Positions 58,848 to 64,000 of a stretch of DNA of 64,000 nucleotides are shown here, one piece after another. The position numbers and the translations under genes are program-made. The stretch spans positions 744,001-808,000 of the forward strand of contig NZ_FOZL01000002.1 of assembly GCF_900114625.1 (NCBI RefSeq), read 5' to 3'. Source of the DNA: Granulicella pectinivorans (GTDB lineage Bacteria > Acidobacteriota > Terriglobia > Terriglobales > Acidobacteriaceae). The notes under the pieces are model-generated. The model was not told the DNA's origin. It worked only from the letters and a program-made list of their open reading frames with translations, and ran no database searches. Each line of letters begins with the position of its first letter. Positions within the stretch are counted from its first letter, which is position 1.

Positions 58848-59783
58848 TCACATCGGGACAATGCCGTACCGCTCTTCCAGAAATCCCTGCAGCTCCTCCG
58901 GCAGCGCCGCCGCCACCTCCTGCCACGTCAGCATCTGCAGCCTGCACCGCAAGTCAGCCGTCCGTACCGTCGCCATCACCGCATGCCACGCCTCCAGCAG
59001 GTCGGGCCGCCGCACATCGGCCAGCACGCAGAACCGTGCGCCCGGCGAAGACGCCGCGGCCAGCACGCCGCGATGCAGTTGATACCCGGGAATATTCTCC
59101 TCCAGCCGCGGCTCGAAGGCCTCCACAAACCCCGGATACCGGTCCAGCAGGGCGCGCCGCGTAGGCCCCACCGCCGTCTCCGTCAGCTTCGCCTCCACCA
59201 GCAGGTCGCCCAGCCGCAGATCGATCTCGGTGCGATCGAACGTGCCATTCTTAAGCGGAATCCGAGGCGTATATCCAAACTCCGGATGCACCCCCGCCAC
59301 CACGCCCAGCAGGGCTCGCAGTTCCCTCCCCTCCAGCACCCCGGGATAACAGAACACATTCATCAACAACGCATCGGAGCTCGCCGCCGCATCGAGCTCC
59401 CTCCATCGCCACTCCGCCCTCGGCCACACCCGGCGGTGCGCCGTGTGGGCCTTCGTCAGCCGCTTCGCCCACCCCGCATCCGCCACAATCGCCCGATACG
59501 TCGCATCGAGAAAGTTGCCATGCCGCGTCCCATCGGGCCCAAACACCACCGACGGATGCGCAGTCGGCGTCATGTCATGTACCAAACCGCGACGCACCGC
59601 ATAGCGGAACGCCCGTTCGTTCAACTCCCTCCGCAGCACGCCGGCAGAACCACGCCCGGGCACAACAGGCCGGGGAGCAGGAGGCGCCATGGCAGCCGCC
59701 GCAATCGATGAGTCGTCCAGATGAAAGCGCTCGCTCTCATCGTCGTCATCGCCCCGTTCTGCGTAGTCCTCATCCATGGTCAT
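58848..59783 (-). CDS. PGN_0703-type putative restriction endonuclease-like protein
   Basis: A 311-residue protein. After an acidic, low-complexity N-terminus (residues 1-45) the folded part has DALLMNVFCYPGVLEGRELR and then TEIDLRLGDLLVEAKLTETAVGPT, where Asp...Glu-Ala-Lys fits the PD-(D/E)XK nuclease core. This matches the PGN_0703 group of predicted endonucleases. No methyltransferase gene is nearby, so it is not a standard restriction-modification pair. The true start may be 59783 or 59777. Confidence 0.65.
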   Translation of the reverse strand: MTMDEDYAERGDDDDESERFHLDDSSIAAAAMAPPAPRPVVPGRGSAGVLRRELNERAFRYAVRRGLVHDMTPTAHPSVVFGPDGTRHGNFLDATYRAIVADAGWAKRLTKAHTAHRRVWPRAEWRWRELDAAASSDALLMNVFCYPGVLEGRELRALLGVVAGVHPEFGYTPRIPLKNGTFDRTEIDLRLGDLLVEAKLTETAVGPTRRALLDRYPGFVEAFEPRLEENIPGYQLHRGVLAAASSPGARFCVLADVRRPDLLEAWHAVMATVRTADLRCRLQMLTWQEVAAALPEELQGFLEERYGIVPM

Positions 59784-59800
59784 CGTGGGTCACAAAAGCA

Positions 59801-59836
59801 AACGGCTCCGAAGCGCCGTAGCGTTCCGGAGCCGTT
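59801..59836 (-). terminator. Terminator of the galactose mutarotase gene
   Basis: AACGGCTCCG (59801-59810) pairs exactly with CGGAGCCGTT (59827-59836), with a further imperfect inner stem. On the minus strand it follows the galM stop and is trailed by TTTGCTTTTG. Good fit to a Rho-independent terminator. Confidence 0.78.
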
Positions 59837-59849
59837 CGAACAAAAAGCG

Positions 59850-60962
59850 TTACTTTTTCGCTTCTGTCGTGAACGTAAAGATCGTCGTGCTGTGCCGCGG
59901 CTGTCCAGGCTTCAGCAGCGTCGAAGGAAAGCTCGGATGGTTGGGTGAATCCGGAAAGTGCTGCGTCTCCAGGCAGAGCCCAGCATGCTTCGCATACACC
60001 GCCCCCGTCTTGCCCTTGAACGTGCCATCCAGGAAGTTGCCGGTATAAAACTGCACGCCCGGCTCCGTCGTCGTCACCGTCAGCACGCGTCCCGACTTCG
60101 GATCCTCGACCTTCGCCGCCTCATGCAGCACGCCCATCTGCCCGTTCAGCACCCAGTTGTGGTCGTAGCCGCCGGCGATCTTCAACTGCTCGTTCGCCTC
60201 GTCGATGCGCTTGCCGATCACCGTCGGTTTGGTGAAGTCGAACGGCGTCCCCGCAACCGGCTCGATGCCCGTCGGAATCAGCACGGGCGTCACCGGCGTG
60301 TACCGGCTCGCGGGAATCGTGATGATCTCGTCCAGAATGCTGCCCGAGCCATCGCCGGAAAGATTGAAGTACGAGTGATTCGTAATATTCGCTACCGTCG
60401 TCTTATCGGTCGACAGCGTGTAGTCGATCCGCAGCGTCGCGCCATGCAGCGTGTACTTCGCATGCGTGGTCATCGTGCCGGGATACCCCATGTCGCCGTC
60501 CTTCGAGACCAGCGTCATCTCGACGCCATCCGGGATCTCCTTGCCCGTCCACACCAGCTTGTCGAAGCCCAGCGTGCCGCCATGCAGCGACTGCCCGTTG
60601 TTGTTCACCGGCACGTGATACTCCTTACCGTCGATCGCGAACGTGCCCTTCGCCAGCCGGTTTCCGTACCGCCCCACGATCGAACCGAAGTAGGTGCTCG
60701 GGTCCGCCTGGTATTCCGCCACGGAGTTGTAACCAAGCACCACGTCACCCACCTTGCCGTCGCGATCCGGAACCTTCAGCGACACCACGCGCGCGCCATA
60801 GGTCATAATGCGCGCCTCCGCCTTGCCGCTGGTGATGGTGTAGATCTCGACGGGTGTGCCGTCCTGCGTCTTGCCGAAGGGAGCTTTGGTCACCGACGCT
60901 TGAAGCGCGGTCGCAATCGTCGAAAAGGTCATCGTAAGCAGAATAGCGCGTGCCCAGGTCAT
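59850..60962 (-). CDS. galM: Exported aldose 1-epimerase (galactose mutarotase)
   Basis: Interconverts the anomers of galactose or glucose. An N-terminal signal peptide (TWARAILLTMTFSTIATALQ) precedes the beta-sandwich with GSIVGRYGNRLAKGTFAIDG, the catalytic His in NITNHSYFNLSGDG and the catalytic Glu near the C-terminus in LCLETQHFPDSPNHP. It is 370 residues long. ATG 60962 has AAGGA 11 bases upstream; 60983 is an alternative. The signal peptide means the substrate is periplasmic. Confidence 0.92.
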   Translation of the reverse strand: MTWARAILLTMTFSTIATALQASVTKAPFGKTQDGTPVEIYTITSGKAEARIMTYGARVVSLKVPDRDGKVGDVVLGYNSVAEYQADPSTYFGSIVGRYGNRLAKGTFAIDGKEYHVPVNNNGQSLHGGTLGFDKLVWTGKEIPDGVEMTLVSKDGDMGYPGTMTTHAKYTLHGATLRIDYTLSTDKTTVANITNHSYFNLSGDGSGSILDEIITIPASRYTPVTPVLIPTGIEPVAGTPFDFTKPTVIGKRIDEANEQLKIAGGYDHNWVLNGQMGVLHEAAKVEDPKSGRVLTVTTTEPGVQFYTGNFLDGTFKGKTGAVYAKHAGLCLETQHFPDSPNHPSFPSTLLKPGQPRHSTTIFTFTTEAKK

Positions 60963-61128
60963 TGTGTGAGGGTCCTTTTTCATCCGTCGAATCGGGGGAG
61001 AAAACGTTTGCTCCCCGGCACTCGAAACTATACGTGATGCCGCTATCGCTCGTGAAGACACCACCCGAGCGGTACTATGGTTTGCGCGGAGAAATTGTTT
61101 CCGCTAGTCGCATGCAAGATCCCATCCC

Positions 61129-62379
61129 ATGAAGGATTCCGCCTTGAAACTGACCCTGAAGAACCATCTCGCTTCCGTCGTTGCAGTCTGCGTCCTTGCT
61201 ATGCCCGTGCATGTCTTCGCCGCGAAGGCCCTGCCGGATCACTGGGTCGGCACCTGGGGCGCTGCGCCGATGGCTGCGGCCAACAAGCCGGATGGACCCG
61301 GCTCCGCCGACATGACCCTTCGCGAGATCGTGCATGTGTCGCTGGGTGGGGCGTACACGCGCGTCGTGCTGACCAATGAGTTCGGCACCGAGCCCCTGAC
61401 CGTCGGCGCGGTCCACGTCGCGCTCAGCGCCGGCGGCGGCAGCATCAAGCTCGCGTCGGCAAACGCCGTCACCTTCGGCGGAAGCCCCACCATCACCATC
61501 CCCGCCGGAGCCCTCGCCGTCTCCGATGGATTCGCCCTCACCCTGCCCACCGGAGCCGACGTCGCCGTCAGCATCTTTATCCCGGCCCAGACCATCTCCA
61601 GGCTGAGCCAGCACGGCGCGGCCTACCAGACCAACTACATCGCACCCGGCAACGCCGTCGGCAAGGCCTCGCTCGAGGGCGCGAAGGAGTTCGCGAACTG
61701 GGACTTCCTCAAAGGCATCGACGTCCGCGTACCCGCCTCCGACGCCTCCATCGTCGCCTTCGGAGACAGCATCACCGATGGCGCGAAGTCCACCAGGGAC
61801 ACCAACACCCGCTGGCCCGATATCCTCGCCGCGCGCCTGGCCAAAGACAAGAAGACCTCCGGCCTCGGCGTGCTGAACATGGGCATCGGCGGCAATCGCA
61901 TCCTGCACGACAACACCGGCCCCAATGCGCTGGCCCGCTTTGACCGCGACGTCATCGCACAGGCCGGCGTCAAGTACGTCGTCGTCATGGAAAGCATCAA
62001 CGACATCGGCCACGCCTTCGATTCCAAGAAGCCCTACGACGTCATCTCCGCCGCCGACATCATCCAGGGCTTCAAGCAGATGGCCGACCGCGCCCACACC
62101 CACGGCATCCGGATCATCGGAGCCACGCTCACACCGTACGTCGGCGCAGGGTACCAGTCCACCGAGGGCGAAGCCGCCCGTGCCGCCGTCAACACCTGGA
62201 TCCGCACCAGCAGCGATCTCGACGGCGTCATCGACTTCGACAAGGCCACGCAGGATCCCGCCAACCCGACCGTCTTCAATCCCGCCTACGACAGCGGCGA
62301 CCATCTCCACCCGAAGGACGCCGGCTACAAGGCCATGGGCGAATCCATCGACCTGAAGTTGTTCACCCCAAAGAAGTAA
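61129..62379 (+). CDS. Exported SGNH/GDSL-family hydrolase
   Basis: A 416-residue exported hydrolase. A signal peptide (SVVAVCVLAMPVHVFA) precedes a beta-rich N-terminal domain (residues about 35-200, VGTWGAAPMAAANKP), then the SGNH core: Ser in VAFGDSITDG (block I), Gly in LNMGIGGNRIL (block II), Asn in ESINDIGH (block III) and Asp-His in DSGDHLHPKD (block V). Probable substrates are acetylated or esterified polysaccharides, which is inference. ATG 61129 or TTG 61144 (with AAGGA before it) may be the start. Confidence 0.9.
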   Translation: MKDSALKLTLKNHLASVVAVCVLAMPVHVFAAKALPDHWVGTWGAAPMAAANKPDGPGSADMTLREIVHVSLGGAYTRVVLTNEFGTEPLTVGAVHVALSAGGGSIKLASANAVTFGGSPTITIPAGALAVSDGFALTLPTGADVAVSIFIPAQTISRLSQHGAAYQTNYIAPGNAVGKASLEGAKEFANWDFLKGIDVRVPASDASIVAFGDSITDGAKSTRDTNTRWPDILAARLAKDKKTSGLGVLNMGIGGNRILHDNTGPNALARFDRDVIAQAGVKYVVVMESINDIGHAFDSKKPYDVISAADIIQGFKQMADRAHTHGIRIIGATLTPYVGAGYQSTEGEAARAAVNTWIRTSSDLDGVIDFDKATQDPANPTVFNPAYDSGDHLHPKDAGYKAMGESIDLKLFTPKK

Positions 62380-62385
62380 ACTGCA

Positions 62386-62429
62386 AACGAAAAAGGCAGA
62401 GGCCACTTGGGCCTCTGCCTTTTTTCGTT
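62386..62429. terminator. Strong bidirectional terminator between SGNH hydrolase and ndk
   Basis: AACGAAAAAGGCAGAGGCC (62386-62404) pairs with GGCCTCTGCC... (62410-62429), apart from one extra T. The A-run on one side and T-run on the other give a terminator for both directions. It sits between the two convergent genes. Confidence 0.9.
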
Positions 62430-62438
62430 GTAAAGCCT

Positions 62439-62855
62439 TTACTTCAGTTCGATTCCAGCGAAGAAGTAGCCGATCTCAAACGCAGCCGTCTCTTCAGCAT
62501 CCGAACCATGGATGGCGTTCTCCCCGATCGAAGCGGCGAACTCCTTGCGGATCGTGCCCTCTTCAGCCTGTGCCGGGTTGGTCGCGCCCATCAGCTTGCG
62601 CAGGTCGGCGATCGCGTTGTCCTTCTCGAGCACCATCGGGAAGATTGGCCCGGAGCTCATGAAGTCGGTCAGTTCGCCGAAGAAACCGCGCTCGGCGTGA
62701 ACATAGTAGAAACCCTCGGCCTGGGCCTTCGAGATCGAGAGGCGCTTGATCGAAACGATCTTGAAGCCGGCCTCTTCAATCTTGGCGAGAATGGCGGCGG
62801 TATAGCCCTTGCGGACGGCGTCGGGCTTGATGATGCTGAAGGTGCGCTGTGACAA
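62439..62855 (-). CDS. ndk: Nucleoside-diphosphate kinase
   Basis: Transfers the gamma phosphate between NTPs and NDPs through a phosphohistidine. The active His is in NAIHGSDAEETAAFEIGYFF (about residue 117), with the substrate-binding TFSIIKPDAV at the N-terminus and an unusual YYVHAERGFFGELTDFMSSGP middle segment. At 138 residues it is of normal length. Its 3' end converges on the SGNH hydrolase gene. Confidence 0.96.
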   Translation of the reverse strand: MSQRTFSIIKPDAVRKGYTAAILAKIEEAGFKIVSIKRLSISKAQAEGFYYVHAERGFFGELTDFMSSGPIFPMVLEKDNAIADLRKLMGATNPAQAEEGTIRKEFAASIGENAIHGSDAEETAAFEIGYFFAGIELK

Positions 62856-62920
62856 CGGAGTTCTCCTTGGTAAAACAGTCTCTTTAGTGTACCGGAACGC
62901 GGTAAAAACACCGTCAATCC

Positions 62921-64000
62921 TCAGTACCTCCAGCTCATATCCGCACCCGCCGGAGCCGTCTTCGCAATCCTCTCCATCATCTTCGGCAGGTACATCGTGT
63001 TGTAGTGCAGGCGCGAATACGCATTCGGCAGCGACGGGTCACCGTTCCAGCAATGCTCCGCGCGCGGCCCGTACTTCACCTCGCCGTCATACGGAACCCC
63101 ATGCCCAGGCGTGCCCGTCGTCTTCAGAAAGTCCTCCATCAGATACACCGCGTTGTTCAGCATGTACGTATCGTCCGAACCGACATAAAGATGCAGCTTC
63201 CCCTGAACCTTTGGCCCCAGCGTAGCCCAGTCGCGCTGAAGGATCGCATTCAGATCGTAGTGCTCACGCCAGTACGCGGCGGTCTTGTGGTCGATCGCCC
63301 CGGTGGTCTTATTGAAGATCTCCAGCGGGTAACCATCCGGCCCTACGGGCGAGAAGACCGCCTGCCAGATGTCGAACTGGTCGCCCGACCGCCCATGATC
63401 GCCCAGCGCCGCCTCATAGGCGATGTTGTCGCGCATGCTGATCAGCGTGTGGCCAAGATAGTCGCGCATCGCGGGCTGCTCCACCTGCTTGTTCGCGCCG
63501 GGCAGGTAGAACATGTTCGCCTGGTTGTAGAGATCGGCCGTCATATAGGCGTGAAAGTCCACCGGATCCGGGCACGCGATGTACGCGCCGTTATAGTGCT
63601 CCGGATAGAACATCTGCACCGCGATCGCCTCCCACCCGCCGGTCGAGCCGCCATACAGAAACCGCGCCCAGCCCTGCCCGATGCCGCGAAACTGCTTCTC
63701 CACCGCAGGGATCAGCTCCGTCTCAATCGCGTCGCCATACGGCCCCAGATTCGCCGAGTTCACCGCGTAGCTGTCGTCGTAGAACGGGTTCGCATGCTGA
63801 ATCTGCAACACAAGCACACGTGGAAAGCCCTTCGACGTCCACTGCTGAAACTCCTTGTAAGCCTCCTCCTGCTGAATCCGGTTGTACCCCGCCAGGTGAA
63901 ACCGCTCCGAGTAGTTCGGCTTGAGGTTCGGATCGGGCGGCGTAGTCCGGAAGTCGTCAAATCCCTCCGGGAAATGACCATGAAAGATCGCCAGCGGATA
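62921..64000 (-). CDS. Alpha/beta-hydrolase (putative esterase), 5' end outside the window
   Basis: Only the last 359 codons are present: the frame is open to the window edge at 64000, so the start is missing. YPLAIFHGHFPEGFDDF near the edge and the nucleophile elbow YGGSTGGWEAIAVQMFYPEHY identify an esterase-type alpha/beta hydrolase. The rest (residues about 110-350) has GPYGDAIETELIPAVEKQF and a final HYNTMYLPKMMERI. It is probably exported, but the signal region cannot be seen. Its function and substrate are unknown. Confidence 0.8.
   Translation of the reverse strand, partial: YPLAIFHGHFPEGFDDFRTTPPDPNLKPNYSERFHLAGYNRIQQEEAYKEFQQWTSKGFPRVLVLQIQHANPFYDDSYAVNSANLGPYGDAIETELIPAVEKQFRGIGQGWARFLYGGSTGGWEAIAVQMFYPEHYNGAYIACPDPVDFHAYMTADLYNQANMFYLPGANKQVEQPAMRDYLGHTLISMRDNIAYEAALGDHGRSGDQFDIWQAVFSPVGPDGYPLEIFNKTTGAIDHKTAAYWREHYDLNAILQRDWATLGPKVQGKLHLYVGSDDTYMLNNAVYLMEDFLKTTGTPGHGVPYDGEVKYGPRAEHCWNGDPSLPNAYSRLHYNTMYLPKMMERIAKTAPAGADMSWRY

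Overview
The window is 64 kb of GC-rich (roughly 60% by eye), gene-dense bacterial chromosome. Gene content, protein style (secreted beta-propeller lactonase, M28 and M20 exopeptidases, bactofilin, MgtC/SapB, YoaK, PGN_0703-type nuclease) and many short ATGA or TAATG overlaps fit a soil Acidobacteriota of the Terriglobia type (Granulicella, Terriglobus or Edaphobacter-like). That placement is an inference from family content; there is no rRNA gene in the window to prove it. I saw no tRNA gene, CRISPR array, prophage or insertion sequence.

Layout. 0-7.7 kb: DUF92 membrane protein, ElyC-like protein, tRNA t6A synthase, then trmH-rarA, a tiny membrane protein coupled to a YeiH transporter, a cupin and ychF. 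7.7-15.4 kb, mostly minus strand: NTF2-like protein coupled to a DsbD-type reductase, a CoA-binding/DinB pair, a membrane methyltransferase, prfB with its +1 programmed frameshift, and lnt. 15.4-21.9 kb: small basic AT-hook-like protein, methyltransferase, bactofilin, a secreted protein, then a mazG-GNAT-MenC/NSAR operon, a lone DUF3311 protein and a YoaK protein. 21.9-29.2 kb, mostly plus strand: uvrC, a secreted M20 peptidase, marR divergent from an orphan trpG/pabA, then efp-acyP-apt. 29.2-42.8 kb: lactonase, SDR, a CsgG/LpoB-like secreted protein, M28 peptidase, glmM-xseA, a recombinase-like small protein, a lone receiver domain, a potassium channel, a TPR membrane protein and a second ElyC-like protein. 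42.8-46.2 kb is the most accessory-looking part: a PIN toxin/antitoxin pair, a TonB-domain protein, a pentapeptide-repeat protein and a HEPN-like gene broken by an in-frame stop codon, partly AT-richer than its surroundings. 46.2-54.2 kb: polA, then the mgtC-dapF-ldcA-DUF374-queA cluster. 54.2-64 kb: glycosyltransferase 39, a Nat-type ABC exporter with a GNAT, rhamnose mutarotase, a nuclease-like gene, galactose mutarotase, SGNH hydrolase, ndk and a truncated esterase.

What stands out is not one new defence system but several structural signals. (1) Two dispersed palindromic repeat families: a 34-bp element lying in frame inside both mazG and polA, and a 51-bp intergenic element at about 7.7 and 49.2 kb. 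(2) A recurring type of hairpin (AAAGCCC...GGGCCAT) exactly between convergent genes. (3) Proteins with altered key residues: EF-P with Asn at the modified-Lys position, DapF with Ser instead of its second catalytic Cys, and PolA without visible proofreading motifs. (4) A potassium channel whose first helix lies upstream of any ATG/GTG/TTG. (5) A nonsense codon splitting a HEPN-like gene.
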